Positions 47,689 to 56,047 of a DNA stretch of 64,000 nucleotides are shown here, piece by piece (position 1 is the stretch's first letter; every line of letters starts with the position of its first letter). The notes under the pieces were generated by a model. It was not told the origin of the DNA. It saw only the letters and a list, made by a program, of their open reading frames with translations, and made no database searches. A program made the position numbers and the translations under genes. Origin of the DNA: Dreissena polymorpha (lineage: Eukaryota; Mollusca; Bivalvia; Myida; Dreissenidae); the NCBI RefSeq assembly GCF_020536995.1, contig NC_068357.1, positions 64,209,721 to 64,273,720 of the forward strand, in the 5' to 3' direction.

Positions 47689-48282
47689 AAAACACAGGAA
47701 TGCGAAAGCTGATTATACCAATATTAAAAATAAATACACAAAAAACTATTGTTCACGGTTTCGTAAAACTTTATTTTTCGACTATTTTAACAGTATTTAA
47801 GTTAAATAACGCTGTCAATTAAACCTTTTTGAAATTTTTGCTTGACAATATGGTTTACAAATACTAAGCGGACATACTTAAAGCAGTCCATATTTAACTG
47901 AAACAAGCCCTACTTGAATCAGAGGTAGGGAGCGAACGGTCGTTACATTTTTGTTCATGGCCTTTTCCAACACGCCCGGAATCGAATCCACGATTCTAGG
48001 GTTTATAATTGAGCTATTTACTAATACAGCTAGTACATAATTGCACTGGTTATCATTGCAGTTCTTTCCTTGCCCGTCGTACGTCCAAAGAACTTCCGGC
48101 CCGTCTACACAAACATGTCGCCGGTAGAGACAGATAAGCAGTTCCGGTTCCGGCCGGATTCCGTGCACTCTGCACCGGAAGTGGGAGTGGCCGGGCAGTA
48201 CGAGGAGATCAGACCTGAGCACATGACGTCAGCAAGTCCCTTGTATACCGAGGTTGAGTCGAGGTTCGGCAATACCAAGTAG
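22350..48282 (+). CDS. Draper/MEGF10-like multi-EGF receptor, 10 exons, 998 aa
   Basis: Exons: 22350-22419, 22615-23742, 24602-24749, 25043-25944, 26372-26486, 36011-36165, 36880-36966, 37753-37860, 38648-38710, 48062-48282 (TAG). Phases join throughout and total 2997 nt. Residues 1-23 form a signal peptide. Residues ~24-749 are tandem atypical EGF modules of the C-x2-C, TGxCxxC, GxWGxxCxxxC type seen in MEGF6/10/11, SREC and Draper. The membrane span is ~762-785 (VAVGISVGITALLLL...), followed by SRR. The tail of about 210 residues is Lys-, Pro- and Ser-rich, with tyrosine motifs VYTNV (Y911), VYTNM (Y941), QYEEI (Y972) and LYTEV (Y987). Family knowledge suggests a scavenger or engulfment receptor at the cell surface. 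Met8 of the same frame is an alternative start. Exon 4 uses the acceptor at 25042, which preserves EGF spacing. The introns of 9.5 kb and 9.4 kb hold the satellite, THAP element and LINE. Confidence 0.83.
24165..24347. repeat. ~31-bp minisatellite, five to six units
   Basis: Units with TTTTTCACAATTTTGAAAAG and TTTGCGACTCA, in intron 2 of the MEGF-like gene. Confidence 0.85.
26506..26730. repeat. GTCGTCCCAG MITE, diverged
   Basis: Begins 20 bp after the donor of the membrane-span exon of the MEGF-like gene. Confidence 0.68.
26731..28562. other. Intron 5 of the MEGF-like gene, first part: nothing recognised
   Basis: No repeat or splice-supported exon could be identified. A 95-codon minus-strand frame at 28090-28377 has no recognisable motif. 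Confidence 0.55.
28563..28790. repeat. GTCGTCCCAG MITE abutting the satellite
   Basis: Diverged but nearly full length, ending GTTTTCCCAGAGCGCGGC. That terminal AGAGCGCGGC is also the start of every satellite unit that follows. Confidence 0.7.
28784..31913. repeat. 65-bp satellite array, about 48 units
   Basis: Units of 64-66 bp run head to tail. Each starts GAGCGCGGCCCAA, contains TGTATGTGCACGGCT and CAGCACAGTGGG, and ends TATCGATAGTATAA. Variants (CTCTCAG/CTCGCAG/TTCTCAG, four or five Gs) recur in blocks: the stretch with TATACGAGCG at ~29820 recurs at ~30339, about 519 bp or 8 units away. The array lies in intron 5 of the MEGF-like gene. The long open frames on either strand come from the periodicity. 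Confidence 0.97.
31975..32410. repeat. Degenerate ~18-bp tandem repeat
   Basis: Variants of CATTCACTCCAACACGTG repeat for about 430 bp just after the satellite. No coding sense. Confidence 0.8.
33006..33226 (+). pseudogene. THAP zinc-finger domain remnant
   Basis: The frame from ATG reads MVKRCCYGTCYSD, then YPERLKDGTTFFPF, a TAA, then KKCKRWIRFCSRL and HLDVCSK. The C-x4-C start, FFPF, Trp-Ile-x-x-Cys and VCSK spacing fit THAP domains. The stop replaces the usual Pro-Lys after FFPF, and the final His of CSKHF is not present. Confidence 0.65.
33245..33423 (+). pseudogene. Fragment of a LINE-type C-terminal zinc-finger region
   Basis: In a frame different from the THAP remnant: RICKFCTGHAIENEYHFLL, then PLYREIRKEHLKPYF, ending at TAA. 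The C-x2-C...ENEYHFLL pattern is common at the end of molluscan non-LTR polyproteins (from memory). Only ~58 codons remain. Confidence 0.5.
33447..34145. repeat. ~0.7-kb direct repeat unit 1 with terminal hairpin
   Basis: Starts ATCCCATCATCAGACG and is repeated at 34146. Inverted copies of TTTATCCCATCA lie at its start and near 33987. It ends in a near-perfect 139-bp palindrome (34000-34138) with arms starting GAATACTAGGTCGGTGCCGA. Confidence 0.88.
34146..34852. repeat. ~0.7-kb direct repeat unit 2 with terminal hairpin
   Basis: Matches unit 1 with few changes; its hairpin is at 34709-34847. Confidence 0.88.
36201..36459. mobile_element. GTCGTCCCAG MITE
   Basis: Full-length copy with both palindromes; intron after exon 6 of the MEGF-like gene. 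Confidence 0.88.
37034..37288. mobile_element. GTCGTCCCAG MITE
   Basis: Full-length copy of the CTCTGGGAAAACGGGG subtype, in an intron of the MEGF-like gene. Confidence 0.85.
38168..38420. mobile_element. GTCGTCCCAG MITE
   Basis: Full-length but diverged; left palindrome partly deleted. Confidence 0.8.
38813..38853. repeat. (AT)n microsatellite
   Basis: AT run beside the local repeat; a similar run ends the related unit at 47622-47686. Confidence 0.9.
38857..39009. repeat. Left part of a local repeat split by the LINE
   Basis: Matches 47355-47505 (GGAGAAAGATATGCGTGAAC to ATCCCCAAAAAACGG). The right part lies at 47016-47130. Confidence 0.85.
40943..41184 (-). repeat. Two direct repeats in the LINE 3' region
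   Basis: A unit containing GGGCCCAGACGAGTGGCCAT and CCGTCATTAGTACATAA occurs at 40943-41025 and 41103-41184. Confidence 0.8.
41274..45200 (-). CDS. LINE ORF2: endonuclease, reverse transcriptase, RNase H, 1308 aa
   Basis: One unbroken frame. Residues ~15-240 are an apurinic-type endonuclease (MSWNARG, CLQET, IVGDFNLKHPCW, SAIDLALTS, GSDHLPI). Residues ~480-780 are reverse transcriptase (YRPISLTS, FLDLTAAFD, NGCPQGSVLSPILF, catalytic FVDDSAIW). Residues ~1010-1145 are RNase H (FTDGSK, ELAIINSA, LTDSLSAL, WIPSHVGIPGNEHAD). Near the C-terminus is a CPQCNIHNTFEHLFFICP zinc-binding motif. It mediates target-primed reverse transcription of the element. All the catalytic motifs I checked are present, so it looks recently active. 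Best fit is the I/Nimb-like group; clade not tested. Confidence 0.93.
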   Translation of the reverse strand: MSATVHTHNINSLTIMSWNARGVTHNSNAKMYELQNYVNNNEVHVVCLQETNYKSNHRQVHLKGYQEPVRGEQREKLIGTGVAIYVKSGLSFTKINIDQDCPIESCALTLYLTKHQSFRIQCVYAQTKDNTCKNYAKIFHSVEHRKNNIIVGDFNLKHPCWNPEGDPRCDDNSENLLKLINNNSINFLNDGQITRLSDREDQPDSAIDLALTSAHLQAISDFNVIDDSFGSDHLPIIINIKTRIENTLPSTQHKWKIHKATPEQWNNFKTQCNNEFLPNVDNTDTNSYFKSYITKLKTALDNSIPVSKTPKKLKRSVPWWNQECTDAIKYREKCRRKCIRIRTGPKYDKYREARKSAKQVLKKAKLESWNEFCNNLSHKTTSKDLWDQVKRMQGRPPTNTPIFRVNNEVLVSNADKASALVQHYQKVSSDEGYSETFIAKKIKTKNEFSVWLQSLTEEKTHKYNAPFSLFELESALLTCKNGAPGDDYIHYKILKQLPLSGKQELLALYNKSWSEGTLPDEWHEATIIPILKINKPKDSPASYRPISLTSTFTKLMQKMIKPRLCAYLEKHNKISEVQSGCRSNHSCEDHLVRLEADIKRAQNLGQTVAAVFLDLTAAFDKLWNENAIKTLNTLGIEGKMLNWLAAFLTTRKIKVRLHDATSESVETINGCPQGSVLSPILFSVTMNTIDREIKAHNSQNNTDLINLSLFVDDSAIWTTSKSPNLAITKIKKALTAIENWSASYGFQINPTKTQAILFPASAQKVAANARKSTRSKKTPNPPQLTLCGAPLPLLDNITFLGMTFDKYLTWKDHILKLVVRCQKDLNFLKCIQRNNWGTNKKALMRIYKATIWAKINYGSIAYNSASETLLNKLQVIQNTALKIITGTRKSTSTVLLHAECGMIELGQQRQINQLKYRARTLSMGPHLPINLSVTEDPAYQKRKKKSGLPYAQNVLELGKYYETIDIKTQEPTYFSLRNLSKPNIDLHLTTLIKKSDHDPNSGSIAQNYVTDKYGDYTQTFTDGSKNEELEIAGAAFVVYQPKNVIIHQCKVKYNKELSIFACELAIINSAIKWLNELETHERSNYAILTDSLSALQALNAGSSKTRPDLICATLKGITKLANNNITLQFVWIPSHVGIPGNEHADQLARIGSHEGLPSDLKPSARELIAIINQKGYNEQDHKWSIYCADHNLPILTNPSHKINIYSPIKREDRAYSRMRLRVTRLHGDYYKTVLCPQCNIHNTFEHLFFICPKHAEQRLELSAGVIAAYKNPLIINRDSLLMPPSGIAPVVRLHVFKFLRDTGYLDKI
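45258..46690 (-). pseudogene. LINE ORF1: zinc-knuckle nucleic-acid-binding protein, in two frames
   Basis: The first part (46690-46229) starts MSGPFKKVLRRMKRSFSS and reaches GEAFIKLLGSERVR. A second frame, open from 46277, continues with FSFDRFDFKLIAQTK, ARGVIQVPKNADIDKL and then three Cys-rich knuckles (CFKCQMFGHASNVC, CPHCAGNHSHASC, CANCGGGHS) and a Gln/His-rich end. The two frames overlap at 46229-46277, so a one-base shift separates them. This could be a disabling mutation or a sequence error; programmed shifting is less likely. ORF1 ends 57 bp before ORF2. Confidence 0.75.
47016..47130. repeat. Right part of the local repeat split by the LINE
   Basis: Matches 47508-47622 (GTTCATTCACA, TTCACCGCAACACATCTTCC). 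Confidence 0.85.
47355..47690. repeat. Uninterrupted second copy of the local repeat, ending in (AT)n
   Basis: Holds both halves joined, followed by a ~65-bp (AT)n run (47622-47686). It shows the target site before LINE insertion. Confidence 0.85.
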
Positions 48283-48756
48283 GAGAGCTGCGCGCATTCC
48301 CATATGTTTGTTAGAACAGTGATATATTTTGTGTAAATCAAATTTTAGCGTACATGTATATGTGATGTTGTATCCTTGATATAACGGAATATAATTGCAT
48401 CTGGTTTAAAATAACGTAATGTGATTTTAAATTGTTAATTTTGTTTGCACAATAAGTGTGTTTTCCTCATTTTAACACATTCTTGGATAGGTCAATTGTA
48501 TCTCCCATGATTGTACTAAAACAAGGTGTTTTTAAATACCGTTTATATATTTTACAAAAGAACGAGTGGTTTAATTGCTTACTTATTGTACTAATGCGTT
48601 TGAGTGTGTGTGATAAATAGCACAGCCTAGCTGACTGCCCCATATTCCCACCCAATCCATTTTTATATATAAATATGTACAGTGCAACCTTAATGTTTTT
48701 ACGATGCGGAGACCCGTATCAGCTAATGTATCAAGACTGAAGACATAAAATGGAAA

Positions 48757-48975
48757 TTGCTCAGGTAAAACTAGGCGCAATTCATGTACGTAGTTTTATC
48801 ACTTATTAGCCTGAACAATACGCACATGCTAATCTGGGACAACTATCTCCTCCTAGAATAGATTTTTGTTAAAAGACTTCCTATTTACAAAAAATGCCAT
48901 AAAAGCGGAAAGATCCATCCAAGTTAAGTTAATTGGTGCACATGCATTTAGCCCTGTTTTCACAAAAGAAGGCTT
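48757..48975. repeat. GTCGTCCCAG MITE, diverged
   Basis: Left half and termini recognisable; lies downstream of the MEGF-like gene. Confidence 0.6.
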
Positions 48976-49204
48976 ATATAAACATTTGAGTGTAGCTTCA
49001 ACATGGAATCAAATGTTATAAAGTGTCTTTTTTTATTTGTAAATGTAATATATTGTTGTATTTGTATTGTTATTGTTCATGCACTATTTGTTAAGACTAT
49101 TACCTGCACAACAACCGAAAAACAAGGGACAAAATTGTCACAAAACCAGGTTTTCAATTTGAAAAAAAAGTCTGATAAAGGGAGACAACTCAAACTGAAC
49201 TGAT

Positions 49205-49575
49205 TGTCTATAATGAGCCCCCTTTGTTTCAAAAAAATAAATCTATTTTTAGTCGTGACGACCTTGAAATTGGAGATATTGACGTAATTCTTTCGTGCCA
49301 CACACCGTCCAATGATGGTGAACCAATGTGCCAAATGATTTTAAAATCTCACAATGAATGACAGAGTAATGGCACAGACAAGCTCATTTATGGCCATTTT
49401 TGACCTTTGAATTAAAGTGTGACCTTGACCTTAGAGATATCGACGTAATTCTTTTGCGCCAAACACCGTCTAATGATGATGAACAAATGTGCCAAATGAT
49501 TTTAAAATCTCACAACGAACGACAAAGTTATGGCCCTGACAAGCTTGTTCCTCCCGCCCGCCGACATTCGCCAAT
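49205..49575. repeat. Dispersed molluscan-type repeat, two internal units
   Basis: Two ~185-bp related units with GACGTAATTCTTTTGCGCCA and ATGATTTTAAAATCTCACAA. No coding sense. Confidence 0.6.
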
Positions 49576-49797
49576 CTAATAACTAGTTTTTTCCTTCGGA
49601 AAACCTGGTTAATGATAATTCTTGTTTTGTTTATTGAACTATTGTCAATATATGTCACATACATTTTATAAATAAAAGTTGAATACCACGTGAATTGCAG
49701 GAGTTTTGCCAACTGTGCGAGGATTCAATCAAGTCTTCTGACAAATAATTGTTGTAACTCACTGCCTCTTGAAATCATTTCAAGCAGCCACTTATAT

Positions 49798-50056
49798 GAG
49801 CCGCGTTCTGAGAAAACTGGGCTTAATGCATGTGCGTAAAGTGTCATCCCAGATTAGCCTGTGCAGTCCGCACATGCTAATCAGGGACGACACTTTCCGC
49901 CTAAACTTGATTTTCGGTAAGGACGTACATCCTTGAAACTAAACATACCATAAAAGTGGAAAGTGTCGTCCCTGATTAGCCTGTGCAGACTGCAGAGGCT
50001 TATCTGGGATGACACTACGCACATGCATTAAGCCCAGTTTTCTCAGAACAAGGCTC
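49798..50056. mobile_element. GTCGTCCCAG MITE
   Basis: Full-length copy (CCGCGTTCTGAGAAAACTGG to TTTTCTCAGAACAAGGCTC). Confidence 0.88.
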
Positions 50057-50261
50057 ACATATTTTCATCTGATGTTCCAACACATAGCACATAAACTGTG
50101 AATCAAATGATTGTGCATGGAAGAATATGTTATATATAACGTTATCCCATTAACGTTCATTCCGAATTTTGAAGTGGTTAACTGCTGCATGTGTTTATGT
50201 GTTCTACTGATCAAGTATTTTACCACATTATTTTAACTTTTGGCACACGATATTTGAAGCA

Positions 50262-50425
50262 CGTCATGCGAAAATGGGTATTATGTCATAGCTCCACACT
50301 AGCCCTCCCATTCATACAGTCCTGTAAAGACCTTCCACTAAAAAGTCACACAAGGCTTAGTGGTCTCATTAGCCGAAAAGGTAGCTCCTAACCGCCGAGC
50401 TACCGCCTGTGCGAATGCCTGTGCT
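50262..50425. repeat. Second MITE family, diverged copy
   Basis: Starts GTCATGCGAAAATGGGTATT; later GGTAGCTCCTAACCG and GCCTGTGCGAATGCC. Confidence 0.5.
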
Positions 50426-51039
50426 AGTAAATAAAATGCTTGCTGCATATGTAATCATACATATTTTTGCATGACTCAGATCATTTGTCATTTTTTTGTG
50501 TCTCATCTAGCAGAGAAGAGTTTCAATATGCCAATGATCAAAGACTTAAAAAATTTTTCTCTGTATCGCTGTTTACAACAAACTTTTATTTAAATTATCA
50601 AAAATCCCAAACTGGAAAAGAATCAACATCAGAATTAAAAAGTGTATAGAGATTCTTTGGAAGCAGTAAATATCAAAGAAACATTCGGATATTTCTGTTT
50701 ATTTTGCCAAAGCAAAACATAATTGCACCATCATAAAATAAAACTCCCCTCCCCCCTCCTCCACACTTCCCAAAGTAATTCCCAAAACCCAAGTGCAGAG
50801 CATTTTGAGCAGTCACAACAGGTAGGTCAGAGGTCTAGTTTGTGGCTGCTTGTTGTCATTCAGTTCCATCTTTAGTCTTTGTCTTTAATACCTGCACAAA
50901 AAAGCAATAGTGGTATTCAAGTGAGTCAATATCTAGGATAACTAGGCTTTATGCAGTCAGCACACACACATCGGATTTTTTAATTTAAAGTCTCTTCTAA
51001 CAAGTGTTCCGTGGTCTGAGACATATGCCCCCCACCCCC

Positions 51040-51256
51040 CCATCCCCCAAAAAAAACCTTGACCTTTGACCTAGTGACCTGAATATCAATAGGGGTCATT
51101 TGCCAGTCATGGTCAATGTACCTATGAAGTTTCATGATCCTAGGCCTTAGTGTTCTTGAGTTATCATCCAGAAACCATTTGGTGGAGGGACCAACCGACA
51201 GACCGACGACCATCATGTGCAAAACAATATACCCCCTATTCTTCGAAGGGGGCATA
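51040..51256. repeat. Dispersed repeat of the GACCTTTGACCTAGTGACC type
   Basis: Contains GACCTTTGACCTAGTGACCT, AAGTTTCATGATCCTAGGC and a CCCCCTATTCTTCGAAGGGG end, a pattern widespread in bivalve genomes (from memory). Confidence 0.6.
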
Positions 51257-51309
51257 AATAAAAATCTAATCTAGAAAGAAAGAGTCAGCCCTGATTTGCA
51301 TATGGGGAC

Positions 51310-51800
51310 AGCATTACATATAAAACATCATTATAATGGACCCATTACACATTAAACACTCAGATAATGACCACATGACACCACAATAAAAGTTCATAAT
51401 TATTACCATATTACAAATTAAACATCCTTATAATTATAATCCAATTACAAATACAACATCATGATGACGACCTCATTACAAAAAACATAATGATAATAAA
51501 CCCATTACACATAAAACAAGATGCTAATCACCCTATTACTAATTTAACATCATGGTTACAACCACAATGCAAATAAAACATTTTGATAATGCCTCCATTA
51601 CAAATACAACATCCTGAAAATGATCTTAGTACAAATTTAACATCATGATAATGAACCATAATGCAGATAAAGCATCATCATAATGACTGCATTAAAAAAA
51701 ACATGATTGTGACCGCATAAAAATAAAACATCCGTATAATGGCCCCATTACACAAAATACATTTCGATAAAGACCATGTAAGAAAAAACATCCTGAAAAT
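51310..51800. repeat. Degenerate ~35-40 bp tandem repeat
   Basis: Variants of CATTACAAATAAAACATCAT followed by GATAATGACC repeat with much divergence. No coding sense. Confidence 0.65.
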
Positions 51801-51821
51801 GAACCCACTGCAAATAAATTA

Positions 51822-53362
51822 TCATGATAAACAATTAAACATCCTGACTTTCCCTGCTAGCTTTTCTTCTACCTCTTCAATAAGTCCGGCTGCTATGGTG
51901 TGGCCACTGGTACCTACATCTTCAATGAGTCCCGCTGCTATGGTGTGGCCACTGGTATCTACCTTTTCAATGAGTCCCGCCGCTATGGTGTGGCCACTGG
52001 TACCTACCTCTTCAATGAGTCCGGCTGCTATGGTGTGGCCACTGGTACCTACCTTCTCAATGAGTCCCGCTGCTATGGTGTGGCCACAGATACCTACCTC
52101 CTCAATGAGTCCGGCTGCTATGGTGCGGCCACTGGTACCTACTTCTTCACTGAGTCCGGCTGCTATGGTGTGGCCACTGATACCTACCTCTTCAATGAGT
52201 CCGGCTGCTATGGTGTGGCCACTGGAACCTACCTCTTCAATGAGTCCGGCTGCTATGTTGTAGCCTCTGGTACCTACCTCTTCAACAAGTCCGGCTGCTA
52301 TGGTGTGGCCACTGGTACCTACCTCTTCAATGAGTCCGGCTGCTATGGTGTGGCCACTAGTACCTACCTCTTCTATGAATCCCGCTGCTATGGTGTGTCC
52401 ACTGGTACCTACCTTTTCAATGAGTCCGGCCGCTATGGTGTGTCCACTGGTACATACCTGTTCAATGAGTCCCGCTGCTATGGTGTGGATACTGGAACCT
52501 ACCTCTTCAATGAGTCTGCCCACTATGGTGTGGCCACTGGTACCTACCTCTTCAATGAGTCCTGATGCTATGGTGCAGCCACTGGTACCTACCTCTTTAA
52601 TGAGTCCAGCTGCTATGGTGTGGCCACTGGTACCTACCTCTTTAATGAGTCCGGCCGATATGGTGCGGCCATTGGTACCTACCTGTTCAATGAGTCCTGC
52701 TGCTATGGTATGGTCACTGGTACCTACCTCTTCAATAAGTCCGGCTGCTATGGTGTGGCCACTGGTACCTACCTCTTCATTAAGTGCGGCTGCTATGGTG
52801 TGGCCAATGGTACTTACCTCTTCTATGAGGCTGGCTGCAATGGTGTGACCACTGGTACCTACCTCTTCACTGAGTCCGGCTGCTATGGTGTGTCTACTGG
52901 TACCTACCTCTTTAATGAGTCCCGCTGCTATAATGTGGCCATTGGTACCTACCTCTTCAATGAGTCCGGCTGCTATGGTGTGGCCACTGGTACCTACCTC
53001 TTCAATGAGTCCAGCTGCTATGGTGTGGCCACTGGTACCTACCTCTTCAATTAGTCCGGCTGCTATGGTGTGGTCACTAGTACCTACCTCTTCAATGAGT
53101 CCGGCTGCTATGGTGTGGCCACTGGTACCTACGTCTTCACTGAGTCCGGCTGCTATGGTGTGGCAACAGATACCTACCTCTTCAATGAGTCCCGCTGCTA
53201 TGGTGTGGCCACTAGTACCTACCTCTTCAATGAGTCCCGCTGCTATGGTGTGGCCACTGGTACCTACCTCTTCAATGCGTCCGGCCGCTATGGTGTGGCC
53301 ACTAGTACCTCTTCAATGAGTACCTACCTCTTCAATGAGTCCCGCCGCTATGGTGTGGCCAC
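51822..53362. repeat. 45-bp minisatellite, about 33 units, derived from the HBS1L last exon
   Basis: Unit on the minus strand encodes [15 protein letters not shown], the same residues that end the HBS1L-like exon at 53313. All units keep the same minus-strand frame with no stop that I could find down to 51822, except a TGA in a 15-bp insertion at 53313-53315. The periodic frames on the plus strand (TYLFNESGCYGVATG) are shadows. Confidence 0.93.
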
Positions 53363-53689
53363 TGGATCGCAGCATGAACCTCCCCAACTCCTTGTTGTCC
53401 TTGTACAGCTCCACACACACTGGGTACTCCAACTCGATCTCTACCACCGCACTCGAGTTCTTAGTCAGGCATCTGTTAGCACAAGAGAAAATGTGACTAA
53501 TCACATATTAACAGTTTGTCAGCTATTTTCAAGGCAAACAGTCCAGAAATGTGTAGACTTATGGCCAGATGTGTCTTGCACATTTATAGTTCATGGTGAT
53601 GACGCAATTTAAGTTTCTAATCACTCAACAAATGTGTAAATGCTGGACCCCTATATGCTTTCCCTACAAATGTATGATAAATAAGAGGC

Positions 53690-54340
53690 CCTTGATGGCC
53701 CTATAGCATTCAAAGCAAACCAATTGAAGACTTGACTTGGTGGTCTAGTTCTTTACATTTTTTGCCCAAGATTCAATCATTGTCAAGACAAACATTCTGA
53801 CAAAGTTTCGTCAAGATTGAGAAAAATATATTCCTTATGGTGTTGTTACAAGAATGTTTTTAGCTTTGGGCTGGTGACCATAGATTTTGGAAACACAAGA
53901 CACAGATTGACAATTGGTTCAGATATTGTCATGGTAAAAATTCTGACCTAGTTTCATGAAGATCGTGTGTAAAATGTTGTTTTTAAATGGTAACAAGGCT
54001 TTCCTAAGTTTTCACTTTGTGACCTGTTAAAAAAATGTATTTGACCCATATTCAAACTCGGCATGATATTGTTAGGAAATCTGCCCAAATTTAATCAAGA
54101 CTGAATAATTAATGTTGTCTTTAGAGTGGTCACAAGATTCTCTTTCATGATTAAACCTGATGGCGTAGTTTTTGGATAAACATGACCCATATTCAAACTG
54201 GCACTTGTTATTTTCAAGACACACATTAAAAGCAAGTTTCGTTACAATTTAGTCATAAATATGGCTTCTATGGAGATAACAGATTTTTGTAAGATTTGAC
54301 ATGGTGACCTTGTTTTAATGACACATGTGACCTGAATAAC
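53690..54340. repeat. Dispersed repeat, intron of the HBS1L-like locus
   Basis: Shares GGTTCAGATATTGTCATGGT and AAGATCGTGT with ~56790-56930. No coding sense. Confidence 0.5.
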
Positions 54341-54361
54341 AAGGCTATTGTCAAGCAATAT

Positions 54362-54790
54362 GGTCCCCTACCGGCTCCACCATTGTCAGAAATTCCACCA
54401 TTTTCAGAATATTTTTTTGGTTACCATAGCAACCACAATTTTTGACGTAAGAACAAAACGAAATGACATGCATAATGATTATATTGCCTTCTATCCATGT
54501 TGCAAGTTTCATGAAAAAATATTAAGAACTTTTAGAGTGATCGCAGGATCCAGAAAACCACCATTTTCAGCAGTATTTCTAGTCTATTTGTTGCCATAGC
54601 AACCAGAATTTTTGACGTAGGAAATGAAATGACGTGCATAATGTCCATATAGCCATCTATCCATGTTTCAAGTTTCATGAAAAAATATGAAGAACTTTTT
54701 AAGTTATCGCAGGATCCAGAAAAGTGTGACAGACTCACAGACGCACAGAGCGCAAACCATAGGTCCCCTCCGGTGAAACCGGTAGGGGAC
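54362..54790. mobile_element. MITE with GGTCCCCTACCGG ends
   Basis: Inverted ends GGTCCCCTACCGG / CCGGTAGGGGAC bracket two ~180-bp direct repeats (CATAGCAACC, GCAGGATCCAGAAAA). Lies in the last intron of the HBS1L-like locus. Confidence 0.7.
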
Positions 54791-55532
54791 AAAAAATTGG
54801 CCTTCATGTTGTCAAGAAAAAACATTCGGACCAAGTTTCATTTATGAGAGCCATTAATGTCGCCATAAGAAATATTTTTTTTAAAGATTTGACCCAGTTT
54901 TTGGTTGCACATGACTCAGATTCGAACAAATTCCAGATATTGTCAAGAAAAGAAATAAGCACTCAAGACTTAGGGTGACCACAAAAGCTCACCATTAACA
55001 CTTCATGCTTATGTAAGCTAATAAAAAGTATATTGTCGGATTTATCAATTTTAACAATACATGTAGTTGCTTCTTGATCTCACAAGTTTGCTTTTTTGTC
55101 TCTCCCATGTCCCTTTTCACACATACTTAGGTCTATTTTTCACCACCTCTCCCGTGCTCTTGTTGAGCTGTGAAACAAGCTTCTTCACGATGGCAGGCTC
55201 CGTCACAGTCTGTTAGTGGAATATCACCTGCAATTGGCATGAAAGTCATATAGAATGGACGAGAAAAATGTAGGAGAACTATTGGAAAAGAAAATTTGGC
55301 TAAATAACCAATGTCTGACATTTAAAAGGACACATATCCAACAATTCCTGTTGTATGTTGGCTGATCATTGAATGTGACCTAGATGTCATGCCCCAAGAA
55401 ACATGTAATTTTAGTTTGATTAGATAAAAACTTGTATTAAGAGAAAGAACAGAAATAAATAATTCACACCTATAATTCAGCAACGTACAAAATGACGCCA
55501 TAAGAAAATAAACACCTGCACCCACATTATAG

Positions 55533-56047
55533 TTGAGCCTTGTTCTGGGAAATCTGGGCTTAATGCATGTGCGCAAAGTGTTGTCCCAGAGTAGCCTTTG
55601 AAGTCTGCACAGGCTAATTGGGGACAATACTTTCTGCCTAAACTGGATTTTTTTGTGCCAACGCTTGACTGCATTTGTTAATAAATGAAAGCTTGTCAGA
55701 TTATTATGTTTTTTAGAGGTCACAGTTACCTTGACTTTTGACCTAGTGACCCCAAAATTGGTGTGGCGTGTAGAACTCATCAAGGTGCATCTACATTTGA
55801 AGTTTCAAAGATGTAGGTGGAAGCACTTTGATTTATGAGCAAACGTAAAGGTTTTAGAACGACGCCGCAGGACGAATAACAGCGAGCTGGCTACGACAAT
55901 ACCTCAGGTTTTCTCCGAAAACAGCCGAGCTAAAAATACTATAAAGGGAAAAGTGACGTCCCTAATTAACCTGTGTGGACAGCACAAGCTAATATGGGAC
56001 GACACTACGCATATGCATTAAGCCCTGTTTTGCCATAATGAGGCTCC
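55533..56047. repeat. GTCGTCCCAG MITE interrupted by another repeat
   Basis: Left half 55533-55655 and right half ~55928-56047. The ~270-bp insert contains CTTGACTTTTGACCTAGTGA and a CGAAAACAGCCGAGC end, a dispersed molluscan repeat type. Confidence 0.65.

Noticed and set aside
51900-53612. Long plus-strand frames reading TYLFNESGCYGVATG or [15 protein letters not shown]
   Set aside because: Shadows of the 45-bp minisatellite; the HBS1L exon shows the meaningful frame is on the minus strand.
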